From: Anaeromassilibacillus sp001305115
GTDB taxonomy: Bacteria > Bacillota > Clostridia > Oscillospirales > Acutalibacteraceae
Assembly: GCA_042854365.1 (NCBI GenBank)
Contig: AP031437.1
Location: 62,001-126,000 of the forward strand
DNA length: 64,000 bases
Reading direction: 5' to 3'
Part shown: positions 54,001 to 61,428 of the stretch, one piece after another
Layout: each line of letters opens with the position of its first letter
Position numbering within the stretch: position 1 is the stretch's first letter
Made by a program: the position numbers and the translations under genes
The notes under the pieces: model-generated
What the model was told of the DNA's origin: nothing
Database searches by the model: none
The model's input: the letters and a program-made list of their open reading frames with translations, nothing else

Positions 54001-54961
54001 GGCGGAGAAGCTGGATGCATTCAAGCCCAGCAGCACGGAGGGCTTCGAGGAAGCACTCAATGAGGCAAAGGATGTCTATGCCGGGGAGCACCCGCTGAAG
54101 GCGGAAGTGGACGAGGCATATGAGAACTTGCAGAAGGCGATTGAAAAGTTGGAATACCGTGCAGACCTGTCGGCACTCCAAACCGTGGTCGATGAAGCGA
54201 ATAGCCTGGATATGGACAGCTATATCCAGGACGAAGCATTCCAGACCTTTAATGAAGTGCTGGAAGATGCGGAAGCGATGCTTGAAAATCCGGAAGCTGG
54301 ACAGGAAGAAGTCGATGCAATGGCGCAGAAGCTTGCGGAAGCAATGGCAGCCCTGCGGAAGACCCCGAGCAGAGAAGAGCTGCAGAAGCTCATCGAAGAG
54401 ACAGAAGCGATCGACTTGAACGGCTATACGGACCGCAGTGTGGCAAACCTGGAGGCGGCGCTACAGGTAGCAAAGGCAGTCGCCGGGGATGAAACCGCAG
54501 ACAAGGAGACAATCGCAAAGGTATATGTAAACCTGGAAGCAGCTGTAGCAAGTTTGGAGAAGGCGGAGACGCCGAAGCCCAACCCGAAGCCGGACAACAA
54601 GGGAGGAAAGGGAAGCAGTTCTGTGAATGCCTCCAACTCCTATGGAGCGGCAGGCGTCGTTTCTGCGGCACAGAACGTCTCGACCCAGAAGGCGCATGTG
54701 GTGAGTGACACGACAGTGAACTTCACGCTCAAGAGAGGCAGCGCATACTGCTTCAAGATGACGGTGGTAAATGGAAACAACCAGACGCCGGGCTTTACGG
54801 TAGGCAACGGCAGCGTTCTCAAGACGCAGTTTGTGGCGAGGGTTGGAAACGATTACTACTACAGAGTCTATGCAACCGGCACCCCGGGCCAGAGCACGGG
54901 CGTCTACACGACACTGCCGGGACAGAATGCAGTCAAACACTGCACAGTTACAATCGGCTGA
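45038..54961 (+). CDS. Giant secreted multidomain glycosidase: GH31 plus six-hairpin glycosidase-like domain
   Basis: A 3307-residue exported protein with a GTG start behind AAGGAGGATCAAAA and a signal peptide over ~residues 1-34. Domains, by rough residue: two CBM35-like modules (50-170, 178-303); GH31 (315-1055), with nucleophile D701 in GFWLDMNEPARM and putative acid/base D772 in SPWTGDIGCGWED; CBM35-like (1126-1258); galactose-binding-like (1265-1408); beta repeat (1412-1498). Then come two near-identical CBM6-like repeats (1506-1645, 1651-1791), a ricin-type beta-trefoil-like region (1798-1931), and an (alpha/alpha)6 six-hairpin glycosidase-like domain with NKVWTRDTAMS and GVWPGWEAALM (1936-2371). 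Last are a CBM35-like module (2520-2662), a cohesin-like beta domain (2668-2808), an InlB-repeat-like segment, FIVAR-like helices and a Cys-containing terminal domain. No LPXTG. It probably removes alpha-linked glucose or xylose from branched glycans; the second activity is unassigned. Confidence 0.85.
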   Translation: MKAMKKKWLSILLAASMLFSPSYLLTGNAQALATEAGTSKTVQAAPIDQEVYEAEEASLINAVTAKNLDDFSGDGFVDGLGTGSKVTFTVDVPDAGDYAVRLRYSNGSGENKTISLYVNGEKVRTTTLSKMINWDTWGAQTENVPLQAGENTIAFSLDSGDTGSGVKLDCISLAYMYEAEEAEALNGNKVMADHQGYSGTGFAAGFEQNGAGIRFHVETPQAGTYTMVVRYANGKNDAYAQKLTCSVNGNAQKVRFSDLGSWEEWEDRTVTVELKEGINTIDLVKNSDDSGGMNVDYITLKKAQWTYIGDVVSVKNASDSELIFECDNAAVSIKSVSPSALKIWCEPSKRFDRKYDSFAVQNEAVAPETLTAEDRGDHYMVSTGTVDVQIDKSPFRLTYWDKNGQLLCEGGEQSMGWSTDGEILVQNKKQADERFWGLGEKTEAFEKTGQRLIMWSNDGPGHEGDSYVQETGEGRWYMSDPHFISSKGYSVYFDNTSRTVFDFGKTDPDAYSFGALNPAPGGELLYYFMYGPSMKQIAKTFTDIIGKSYFAPEWGYGNIQCHYGYTQADIERVAQAYRDKEIPLDMMMADIDWYQYKCSPTQWNTTNFPDPEGMIGKLHDLNVRMGVIDDPNVTDAQPEDYPYGVENGYFMHSRTGDQKNVIWPWGASSGLTDFFNPAAQEWWGEQHNMILGQGVEGFWLDMNEPARMRPDWVGWNEEGKAWGDIEELHNVYAIQHNEAMYNKVTEDGKRPFLLTRSGFTGSHRYVSPWTGDIGCGWEDMYQQIRLGTSLSLSGFNYWGFDIGGFNGTPSSDQFKRWIQLATFTPIHRFHYSVGLPAKEPWENGGEDVAREYINLRYRLIPYMYSLTADNIIGIGIEKGLGEGGTGVPLVRPMAMEFQDDPNTYSIDTQFMNGPSFLVAPVVEDSTIKEVYLPEGDWYDYSNGKTVYGGGGTLRYSAPVTLLPVFVKAGSIIPMQPEMEYVGEKPVDVLTLDVFPTLEDGSFDFVLYEDDGETDAYKNGVYTTTPYTCNVKVDGDGTSIFFQIGERTGSYTDIAPRSYLMQFHKAAYEDVSVQQDGQPLVAYDSLEALQAAESGYYADASSEICYVKVPDTAKASAITLHGTSIPTYEFEAEDAEILGNAQSETVFGGYTGSGYVAWLHDAGDGVRFSNIKVPEEGDYTVFLRYANGSGATQTMSVYANGNEEDAQQVFFASMKDFTLWDEVPVTVHLNAGENTLTVLVQEGDTANINLDRATVSREPMVMTQMPVPNGGFENGSLDSWTVENISGTAGHGVDNNDAFGGNYKFYFYNSGAYEGRLSQTVTGLPDGVYRVNATVKMSNAAADISRMELTGYNGEQETLVNIPFNSIYQKFSTEVEVTDGQVNIAFYCKAPGNTSMQIDNVELWKMDAERPSETYAIQVADGQEATLTAPAQAVLGETVTVSVSNIPEGKTVKEVKAVSADGMELDVRKIIPDKSYSFVMPAKAVTLSVELIDIETVAKAVVSRDTVTRIEAEDFDEQGGDPAMGDKAGVKVESCGEGGQNVGSTDAGDYMLYHNIYVKEAGTYQFRLRVASNNTDGGVEGSPDGVTILTTAAPEGVVGTIPFTGAWQTYTDIYLDVPLEAGLQTIRFNVTHEGWNFNYFDIQAEAKAVVTPDGVTKIEAEDFDGQGGDPAMGDKAGVKVESCGEGGQNVGNTDAGDYFYYDDILVMEKGTYQFTLRVASQNTDGGVQGSPNGVSIVTTAAPDGVSATIPFTGGWQTYTDVKVMVPLEAGRQTIRFNVTHEGWNINYFTISVPVEIPSYEGVSMVNRWKNQYLTDDGSGVLKYAGNIDSDNIDAYSWDFIPDEDGYYTIQNRATGNYIVNDGSGFAACMAESGEGDSGKWILRNVSGYTKVTSLLDDTLSLALENQDSQNRVELDEAPDSWYSAHFTLNSTRFDYDIYPDKIVDGPYTMTADSGKELHSTYENNTWKLTEDISGLPQFTAENMPISEALYNMALQESLEDIFTETSVHTGEKVEVFNTGANWNKVWTRDTAMSVQYSLAWAFPEQSGNSLLQKIQGDPQEWVEDTGTGGSYPASTDRIILAMAAWETYLATGDTEFLEKVYDVTEYTLEKDFHVNYDPNTGLFKGETSGLDHRSKTYPDWMDEGYFSDIMESKSCNTNIEYAVAFKVMEQASEILGKDPAETEKWAKHFEALKQAINDTFWMEEHGYYSSWQYPEYMGNVLAEKTDVIAAGYAVYFDIATPEMAEKLMENYPLVKYGADTVYPQKTGKNFSAIYHNRGVWPGWEAALMEAAMVGGNHELAGEIMKSIMYGAARNLSNEEVINYETGAGNDAHRQLWSVAGQLAGYYRVLFGMTYDLDGIHFAPYVPDWMVGPFELSNYTYRDATLTLKVSGQGDSVASLKVNGEEKGPDYVFPADASGNYTIEIVVEDSGEYNEVNLKQENLVICPELPEMQLEDGVLSWTPDTRYTYKLWTGTEYIDVTGQDSYTIPQDVYGSYSLVAVDEDGIASELSEPIVWNPEGTVLKYEAEDASYNSDCFANSIKGYSGTGYVQDNRPNGGTDITFKVNVPVEGDYLVSALYNNGGDTTSGNYAAIRSVLLDGEDYGTMSFSITFDNVFYRSPRMRMHLTEGEHTITFTYNYNGNIYDQNMNISRNNLAMDQLILEDISTMSIAEAPVQMGLDGPETVETDSSFMVKNTISGLEELKEPIGSFQMSLIYPEGMNCERVTLNENVTGYFAYNIKDDEHMVKFLYLGETGEGLPPDLDSLFTAKFTTDSDLAEGDYTLSIQDVTMGCWSGEEISCDLQDMTVHVEKGEPKEPQLLTVQWSGNAAVEVEGNADVVISTDAIYGAKVMPGEELTFTFTPTDGAFASAQLNGQDIPFEANGFTYTYTMPNESASLRFTFTKVNKDILKIVLDEANNVTQEDIDRLVPEVRELFVNARTNAQDAYDDPAATQEEVNKAWSELLEAMHLLEFEEGDKEVLLPLIEIAEQLAEKLDAFKPSSTEGFEEALNEAKDVYAGEHPLKAEVDEAYENLQKAIEKLEYRADLSALQTVVDEANSLDMDSYIQDEAFQTFNEVLEDAEAMLENPEAGQEEVDAMAQKLAEAMAALRKTPSREELQKLIEETEAIDLNGYTDRSVANLEAALQVAKAVAGDETADKETIAKVYVNLEAAVASLEKAETPKPNPKPDNKGGKGSSSVNASNSYGAAGVVSAAQNVSTQKAHVVSDTTVNFTLKRGSAYCFKMTVVNGNNQTPGFTVGNGSVLKTQFVARVGNDYYYRVYATGTPGQSTGVYTTLPGQNAVKHCTVTIG
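49553..50410 (+). repeat. Tandem CBM6-like repeat inside the GH31 gene
   Basis: Two ~430-bp units (49553-49975 and 50000-50410) encode almost the same sequence (GGDPAMGDKAGVKVESCGEG in both; TIPFTG(A/G)WQTYTD in both). Strong nucleotide similarity marks a recent internal duplication. Confidence 0.8.
53473..54961 (+). repeat. 1489-bp 3' coding module, copy 1
   Basis: Matched by 59392-60880 at a constant offset of 5919 bp with no indel, from GAAGGAGCC to the stop. It encodes about 495 residues: InlB-repeat-like domain, three or four FIVAR-like helical units, a Pro/Lys/Gly linker and a ~95-residue terminal domain ending NAVKHCTVTIG. Confidence 0.92.
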
Positions 54962-55054
54962 GTACCAAATCTGTTCTGAACGGCAGAAAGGCGGACTACA
55001 TCCGATCGAACCCAGTAACCAGCAGCAAAGAGTTTCGTAGGCAATATCCTAGGT

Positions 55055-55283
55055 ACGAAAGACGCTGTACATTTGTGGGAGAAGAAGGGCATCTACTGCC
55101 CTATCGCATAGCCGATGTGTTTGTAAAAGGATAAGCCTAAAGACAGAAACCAAACATACGGATAACCGTCCTGAGAAGAGAGGAAGCATTCAAGGGACGG
55201 TGTGGGTTCAGACGACCCTGGTGGAACGCAATTGAATAAAGGCAAAAGACCCGCTTCGGTTTTAGTCGGAGCGGGTTTCTTTT
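55055..55283 (+). ncRNA. 229-nt conserved 3' non-coding module, copy 1, ending in a terminator
   Basis: It starts ACGAAAGACGCTGTACATTT. I count five mismatches and no indel against 62163-62391. It contains small stems (GGGCA/TGCCC, ACGG/CCGT, GGGT/ACCC) and ends with the terminator ACCCGCTTCGG/CGGAGCGGGT plus TTTCTTTT. No conserved frame with a ribosome binding site is present. It could be a structured 3' UTR or a separate small RNA. Confidence 0.6.
55239..55283 (+). terminator. Terminator of the GH31 transcript
   Basis: AAAAGACCCGCT(T)CGG stem with CGGAGCGGGT followed by TTCTTTTAT. Confidence 0.85.
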
Positions 55284-55666
55284 ATATTCTGGATAAACAT
55301 GTAACAAAAAATGAACTTTCTTTATTGATCCGATCAAAGAACTCGACTAGGAATGAATTGTCAATTATAGTACTTCATTTAAGTCCATGATTCTGTAGAC
55401 GATGTGCATGTAATATTCTTTACAAAAACCCATTGCATGGCCTTCAAAAAGAAATTTTATTCTCTCTTTTCACTATGCATCGTTCTACTATGTTTTACTT
55501 CTAATTTACACTTAAATGCTAAAAAATTGTATATTTACACTTGTTTTTTATAAATACAAGCTAAATTTTTGTGGCTATGATGTAAATAACAAGGAAAGAC
55601 GGAAAGGAGGTTCATGCGAACTAAAAGGTTATATATCAAAAGAAACATGTTAAAAGGAGGAGCTTT
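55284..55666 (+). other. Intergenic region between GH31 and GH127 genes
   Basis: About 380 AT-rich bases. No gene or clear consensus promoter is seen; TTTACACTTG-N14-TACAAGCTAAAT near 55533-55565 is the best weak candidate. Its position after a terminator implies that GH127 has its own promoter. Confidence 0.45.
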
Positions 55667-58600
55667 ATGAAAAAGAAACTTGCAGCGTGCTTGCTTAGTG
55701 CGACCATTTTGTTCTCTAGCGCATCACCGGCCTTTGCTGCGCCAGCCTCAGCTACAGAACCACAGGAACCTGCAAAATCAGTCGATTTTACTCATGTAAA
55801 AATTACAGATGATTTCTGGACTGCGCGTCAGAAACAGTTTATCTGTAAGGTTATTCCTACTGGCATTTCCAACGTTGAAAAGGCAAGCGGTGGAATACCG
55901 AATATCATCAATGCAGCTAAAATGCACCGTGGTGAAGCATATGAAGCGTTTCAAGGGGCATTTTACGTGGACTCCGATGTGCATAAGGTTTTGGAATCCA
56001 TGTGTTATGCGTTGCAGATCGACCCGATGGGAGATGAGGAGATCCTCGCGGGGCAACAGTATATCCGAGACAAATTGGAAGAATGGATTCCCTACTATAT
56101 GGACGCACAAGAGGAGAATGGATATTTTGACACCTATTTTATATTAGGGGCCAATGGCAATACACCTAAATGGTGGGATTTTAATCTCCATGAGCTCTAC
56201 TGTGCGGGGCACTTCTATGAAGCCGCTGTGGCACATTATCGCGCAACGGGCGGCAAAGATACTCGTTTGTTTGATATGGCCATCAAAAATGCGGACTATG
56301 TTTGTTCCCTGTTTGGAGAAGGAAAGTGGAAGCAGGTACCGGGCCATCAGGAAATCGAACTTGCTCTCGTGAAGCTGGCAAACCTTTGCGAGGAGATTGG
56401 CGGCGAGTATTCGGATAAGGCAAAGGATTACATCGCTTTGGCAGAGTTCTTCTTGGATACTCGCGGAGATTTTGAAGACCGCCATGGAACAAATCACAAT
56501 AGCGAATACGATCAGGATCATCTACCCGTTACAGAACAAAAAGAGGCGGTCGGTCATGCTGTGCGTGCAGGATATATGTATACAGCAATGGCCGACATCA
56601 ATCTTTTAGAACAGGATGGCCGGTATGATGAGGCGCTGCTCGCCTTGTGGGATGATATTGAAAACAAAAAGACCTATGTCACTGGTGGAATTGGCTCCAA
56701 TCCAGCCAATGAAGGTTATGGAAGTGCCTACGATCTGCCCAATGATACCGCTTATTGCGAGACTTGCGCCAACATTGCCAATGTGATGTTCAATCAAAGG
56801 ATGAACCTCCTATATGGAGACAGCAAGTATGCAGACGTTGTGGAACGCGGCTTGTACAACAGTATCATCAGCTGTGTGGATTTTGAGGGCGAAACCTTCT
56901 TTTATGGCAACCCCATGAGCAGCGATGGGAGTAAACATCGCTCCGAATGGTTTGGTACAGCCTGTTGTCCTCCAAACCTGATGCGCACAGTGGAATCCTT
57001 GGGCGGATATATTTATACCCAACAGGGGGATATTCTCACACAGAACTTATACATTGGCAATGAAGCCACACTACAAGTGGACGGCAAAACAGTCCGCCTG
57101 CATACAGATACCGATATGCCCTGGGAAGGGACGGTATCCATTGCGGTGGATGTGGATCAGCCTACAGAATTCACCTTCCGCCTGCGAGTTCCCTCTTGGG
57201 CAACGGATGAAAACACCCTCTCAGTAAATGGAGAAACGGTCTCTGCCGAGCCGGACGAACAGGGATATGTTGTCTTGGATCGCACATGGAACGAAGGCGA
57301 TTCGATTGATCTGAATTTTACAATGGAGACAAAACGCGTCTATTCCGATCCACGTGTAGAGGCGAATCAGGGGAGAGTCGCGGTCAAACGTGGACCCATC
57401 GTTTATGCAGCAGAAGATGTGGACAACGAATATCCGGTCACACAGTATTATCTGCCCAAAGATGCGACCTTTACCACCAAATGGATCGAGAATTTGGAGG
57501 ATGAAAAATTCGACCGCCCCATTACATACCCGCCCTATGTTGAGGCAAATTTGAATGAGGATTTTGAAGATGCACAGGCGGCGTCCTCCCGTTGGCTCAA
57601 TGTTGACAATACGCAGACCATTGAAATTGCCAATGGAAAAGTCCATATGGAGAAGGGGACTAACAATAAGTTGGTTGCAGGAGACGAGGCCTGGAGTGAC
57701 TTCGCTATAGAGGCGCAGGTAACTCTTGGAGAAGACGGAACCGATTCGGGAAATGCCGGCGTGCTAGTCCGTTCTTCTCAGGAGGGGTCCGGACCGGACA
57801 ATTACCACGGCTATTACTTTGGAATTGGCCTGGAAGGCGCAGAGTACGGAAAAGCAAATGGCAGTTGGACACGATTCGGAAAGAAAACCTGGGATATTGA
57901 GCTTGGGAAAACGTATACATTGAAAGTACTTGCTTATCAGAATACGTTTCTGTTCTTTGTCGATGGAGAAAAGGTAGGCTCTTTCAAAGACTTGGAGCAT
58001 CAGGCGGGCCGTATCGGTCTGCGCAGTTACAACCGGGAGGTTACAGCGGATAATGTTACCGTTCGCCCATTGACAGATGAAGAGATCCTCCTTGCCCAGG
58101 CACCGAGTGAAGATCCCTATCAGATCAAGTCTACCATGCAGATTGTAGCAAATGCTAAGGTGCAGGTTGATGAGCAGGACCTGGATGCGCCTTTGGTGAT
58201 GACCCCTTACTACGCATGGGACAACCGTGACAGTGGCGCAATGGCGATTCATATCCGTGAGGAACGTGTCGAATTCCCGCTCGAAAGCTATGCGACGCCT
58301 TCTGCTTCCGCGGTTTCTCAGTACGATACCATAGAGGCACTCAATGATGGAACAGATGCGCGCTGGACATCCTATGAGACGCCGCTCAATCCATGGGTGC
58401 AGTATGACTTTGAAGAACCGGTCAGTCTGTGGGGATGTGACATCAAATGGTATGATGACAACGGTGGCGTACAAATTCCGGACGGCTTGGAAATTGCCTA
58501 TTGGGATGGAGAGACGTTTGTACCGGTTAAACCGGTTGAAGAGTACAATTATTTCTCCAAAAATGCATACGATTCCTATGAATTTGAACCGATCATCACA

Positions 58601-60880
58601 ACAAAGATTCGCCTCAATATTAAAAATGATATAAAGAAAATTGCTTCGGGGATTATGGAGTGGAAGCTCCAGGGTGAAAAAGGTGTTGTAGACTTCCAGG
58701 ACATCCCGCTTCAGGAGGTCTGTTATGGAAACAAACCCTATGGAACAGAATACGATGTACTCAATGTAGCCGATTTTACCCCAGTTACTGCCCAAAGCTT
58801 CCGTGTCTTGATGGACGGATATAAACCAGTCGGTATGAAGGAATTCCGCCTACAGAAGACAGACGGAACATATGCAGAACAGGATGCAACTGTCAGCGCT
58901 TCCTACACATGCACTTGGACCAGCCTGGATGCGGTTAATGACGGAAAAGGATGGGATACCTCTGACGAAGGAGGAAACGCGAAATTCACTTGGTCCACTT
59001 ATCCAAACAGCGGAGAACACTGGGTACAGTACGATTTTGCAGAGCCCATTACTGTTCAGCAGGCGGAAATCTGTTGGTACCGTGCTTGGGATAGTGGGGT
59101 CATTGCACCGGACACCTGGAAAATTCAATATGAAAAAGACGGCGAATGGGTGGATGTACCACACGTTACAAGGAGTCTGTCCGATTTTGACAACGATGTA
59201 TTGGAATATACCGTCAAAGTGCCGTCGGGAAACGAAATTCCAACTGTAAGTGCAAAAGTGGAAGAACCTTATGCAAGAATTTCTATCCAACAGGCAGAGT
59301 CCATCCCGGGAACAGCAGAAATTACCGTTTGGGCCATAGGTATTGAGGACAGCAAACGTACCTATCGGATTCACTTTGTAGAGGAGACTGAGAAGGAGCC
59401 GCAGTTGTTGACCGTACAGTGGAGCAGCAATGCAGCGGTGGAAGTGGAAGGAAATGCAGATGTGGTGATTTCCACGGATGCAATCTACGGCGCGAAAGTG
59501 ATGCCGGGCGAAGATCTGACCTTTACCTTCACCCCGACCGATGGCGCGTTCGCCAGCGCACAGCTCAACGGAGAGGACATCCCGTTTGAATCAAACGGCT
59601 TTACGTACACCTACACGATGCCGAATGAGAGTGCAAGCCTGCGCTTTACCTTTACGAAGGTGGACAAGGACATCTTGAAGATTGTCCTGGATGAGGCGAA
59701 CAAGGTTACGCAGGAGGACATCGACCGGCTGGTACCGGAAGTACGGGAAATCTTTGTGAATGCCCGGACCAACGCGCAGGAGGTCTACGACGATCCAGCC
59801 GCAACCCAGGAAGAGGTCAACAAGGCCTGGGACGAGCTGCTAAAAGCGATGCACCTGTTGGAGTTCGAGGAAGGCGACAAGGAAGTGCTGCTGCCGTTGA
59901 TTGAAATCGCAGAGCAGTTGGAGGAAAAGCTGGATGCATTCAAGCCGAGCAGCACGGAGGGCTTCGAGGAAGCGCTGAATGAGGCAAAGGACGTCTATGC
60001 GGAAGAGAACCCGCTGAAGGCGGAAGTGGACAAGGCATATGAGAACTTGCAGAAGGCGATTGAAAATCTGAAATACCGTGCAGACCTGTCGGCGCTCCAG
60101 ACCGTGGTGGATGAAGCGAATAGCCTGGATATGGACAGCTATATCCAGGACGAGGCATTCCAGACCTTTAATGGAGTGCTGGAAGATGCAGAGACGATGC
60201 TTGGGAATCCGGAGGCTGGACAGGAAGAAGTGGATGCAATGGCGCAGAAGCTTGCGGAAGCAATGGCAGCCCTGCGGAAGATCCCAAGCAGAGAAGAGTT
60301 GCAGAAGCTCATCGAAGAGACAGAAGCGATCGACTTGAATGGCTATACGGACCGCAGTGTGGCAAACCTGGAGGCGGCGCTACAGGTAGCAAAGGCAGTC
60401 GCCGGGGATGAAACCGCAGACAACCAGACAATCGCAAAGGTATATGTGAACCTGGAAGCAGCTGTAGCAAGTTTGGAGAAGGCGGAGACGCCGAAGCCCA
60501 ACCCGAAGCCGGACAACAAGGGAGGAAAGGGAAGTAGTTCTGTGAATGCCTCCAACTCCTATGGGGCGGCAGGCGTCGTGTCTGCGGCACAGAACGTCTC
60601 GACCCAGAAGGCGCATGTGGTGAGTGACACGACAGTGAACTTTACGCTCAAGAGAGGCAGCGCATACTGCTTCAAGATGACGGTGGTAAACGGAAACAAC
60701 CAGACGCCGAGCTTTACAGTAGGCAACGGCAGCGTTCTCAAGACGCAGTTTGTGGCGAGGGATGGAAACGATTACTACTACAGAGTCTATGCAACCGGCA
60801 CACCGGGCCAGAGCACGGGCGTCTACACGACTCTGCCGGGGCAGAATGCAGTCAAACACTGCACGGTAACCATTGGTTGA
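55667..60880 (+). CDS. Secreted multidomain GH127 beta-L-arabinofuranosidase
   Basis: A 1737-residue exported enzyme. Signal peptide ends AFAAPAS. The GH127 catalytic domain (residues ~37-620, continued ~804-870) has VKITDDFWTARQKQFICKVI and the zinc-cysteine site: E365 and C367 in AYCETCANI, C433 and C434 in GTACCPPNLMR. These correspond to the E338/C340/C417/C418 set of HypBA1, in which the zinc-bound cysteine is the nucleophile. A LamG/CBM66-like insert (625-803), two F5/8-type CBM32-like modules (875-1005, 1028-1222) and the shared C-terminal module (1242-1737) follow. AAAAGGAGGAGCTTT precedes the ATG. Predicted to release L-arabinofuranose from plant glycoproteins or arabinans. Confidence 0.9.
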   Translation: MKKKLAACLLSATILFSSASPAFAAPASATEPQEPAKSVDFTHVKITDDFWTARQKQFICKVIPTGISNVEKASGGIPNIINAAKMHRGEAYEAFQGAFYVDSDVHKVLESMCYALQIDPMGDEEILAGQQYIRDKLEEWIPYYMDAQEENGYFDTYFILGANGNTPKWWDFNLHELYCAGHFYEAAVAHYRATGGKDTRLFDMAIKNADYVCSLFGEGKWKQVPGHQEIELALVKLANLCEEIGGEYSDKAKDYIALAEFFLDTRGDFEDRHGTNHNSEYDQDHLPVTEQKEAVGHAVRAGYMYTAMADINLLEQDGRYDEALLALWDDIENKKTYVTGGIGSNPANEGYGSAYDLPNDTAYCETCANIANVMFNQRMNLLYGDSKYADVVERGLYNSIISCVDFEGETFFYGNPMSSDGSKHRSEWFGTACCPPNLMRTVESLGGYIYTQQGDILTQNLYIGNEATLQVDGKTVRLHTDTDMPWEGTVSIAVDVDQPTEFTFRLRVPSWATDENTLSVNGETVSAEPDEQGYVVLDRTWNEGDSIDLNFTMETKRVYSDPRVEANQGRVAVKRGPIVYAAEDVDNEYPVTQYYLPKDATFTTKWIENLEDEKFDRPITYPPYVEANLNEDFEDAQAASSRWLNVDNTQTIEIANGKVHMEKGTNNKLVAGDEAWSDFAIEAQVTLGEDGTDSGNAGVLVRSSQEGSGPDNYHGYYFGIGLEGAEYGKANGSWTRFGKKTWDIELGKTYTLKVLAYQNTFLFFVDGEKVGSFKDLEHQAGRIGLRSYNREVTADNVTVRPLTDEEILLAQAPSEDPYQIKSTMQIVANAKVQVDEQDLDAPLVMTPYYAWDNRDSGAMAIHIREERVEFPLESYATPSASAVSQYDTIEALNDGTDARWTSYETPLNPWVQYDFEEPVSLWGCDIKWYDDNGGVQIPDGLEIAYWDGETFVPVKPVEEYNYFSKNAYDSYEFEPIITTKIRLNIKNDIKKIASGIMEWKLQGEKGVVDFQDIPLQEVCYGNKPYGTEYDVLNVADFTPVTAQSFRVLMDGYKPVGMKEFRLQKTDGTYAEQDATVSASYTCTWTSLDAVNDGKGWDTSDEGGNAKFTWSTYPNSGEHWVQYDFAEPITVQQAEICWYRAWDSGVIAPDTWKIQYEKDGEWVDVPHVTRSLSDFDNDVLEYTVKVPSGNEIPTVSAKVEEPYARISIQQAESIPGTAEITVWAIGIEDSKRTYRIHFVEETEKEPQLLTVQWSSNAAVEVEGNADVVISTDAIYGAKVMPGEDLTFTFTPTDGAFASAQLNGEDIPFESNGFTYTYTMPNESASLRFTFTKVDKDILKIVLDEANKVTQEDIDRLVPEVREIFVNARTNAQEVYDDPAATQEEVNKAWDELLKAMHLLEFEEGDKEVLLPLIEIAEQLEEKLDAFKPSSTEGFEEALNEAKDVYAEENPLKAEVDKAYENLQKAIENLKYRADLSALQTVVDEANSLDMDSYIQDEAFQTFNGVLEDAETMLGNPEAGQEEVDAMAQKLAEAMAALRKIPSREELQKLIEETEAIDLNGYTDRSVANLEAALQVAKAVAGDETADNQTIAKVYVNLEAAVASLEKAETPKPNPKPDNKGGKGSSSVNASNSYGAAGVVSAAQNVSTQKAHVVSDTTVNFTLKRGSAYCFKMTVVNGNNQTPSFTVGNGSVLKTQFVARDGNDYYYRVYATGTPGQSTGVYTTLPGQNAVKHCTVTIG
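59392..60880 (+). repeat. 1489-bp 3' coding module, copy 2
   Basis: Same module as 53473-54961 with scattered substitutions, many synonymous and some changing charge (e.g. Glu/Lys in the helical units). It ends with the stop and is then continued by tandem copies of its last ~60 bp. Confidence 0.92.
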
Positions 60881-61428
60881 ATGCCGGATACCAGTGAAAG
60901 GCATAAGCCATTCGATCAAGTAACCGCTGGTGGAAGAAAGCCTGTGTAGGAAACTCCCAAGGAGCGAAAGACGCTGTGCATCCACCAGACTAGGACACTG
61001 GTGTCTACAAGACACTGCCAAGGCAGAAAGCAGTGAAGCACTGCACGGTGACCATCGGTTGAATGTAGGACACTTGCGAAAGGCATAAGCCATTCGATTA
61101 AGCAACCGCTGGTGGAAGAGAGCCAGCGTAGGAAACGCCGGAGGAGCGAAAGACGCTGTACGTCCATCGGGCTAGGGCACGGGCACCTATACAACACTGC
61201 CAAGGCAGAAAGCAGTGAAGCACTGCACGGTGACCATTGGTTGAATGTAGGATGACTTGCGAAGAGCATAAGCCGCTCGATTAAGCAACCGCTGCCGGAA
61301 GAGAGCCAGCGTAGGGAACACCGAAGGCGCGAAAGGCGCTGTGCATCCACCAGACTAGGACACTGGCGTCTATACGACCCTGCCGGGTTAGAATGCGGTG
61401 AAACACTGCATGGTGATGGTAGCTATGA
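60881..61428 (+). repeat. 182-bp tandem repeats of the gene 3' end and flank
   Basis: Stops equivalent to the true stop (60878-60880) recur at 61060-61062, 61242-61244 and about 61426-61428: periods 182, 182 and 184. Each unit has ~120 bp of flank (GATTAAGCAACCGCTGGTGG ... GTAGGAAACNCC ... GCGAAAGACGCTGTAC) then a degenerate copy of codons for VYTTLPGQNAVKHCTVTIG. These copies have no start and are not translated as such. Confidence 0.88.

Noticed and set aside
53473..54961. LPXTG sortase signal at the C-terminus of GH31 and GH127
   Set aside because: No LPXTG, hydrophobic segment or basic tail; both proteins end in NAVKHCTVTIG.
57764..58795. 343-codon minus-strand frame
   Set aside because: Antisense shadow of the GH127 gene; no domain and no start signal.
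60380..61350. Minus-strand frames crossing the tandem repeats
   Set aside because: They arise because the repeat period is nearly a multiple of three; they run through the antisense of the GH127 tail and have no ribosome binding site.
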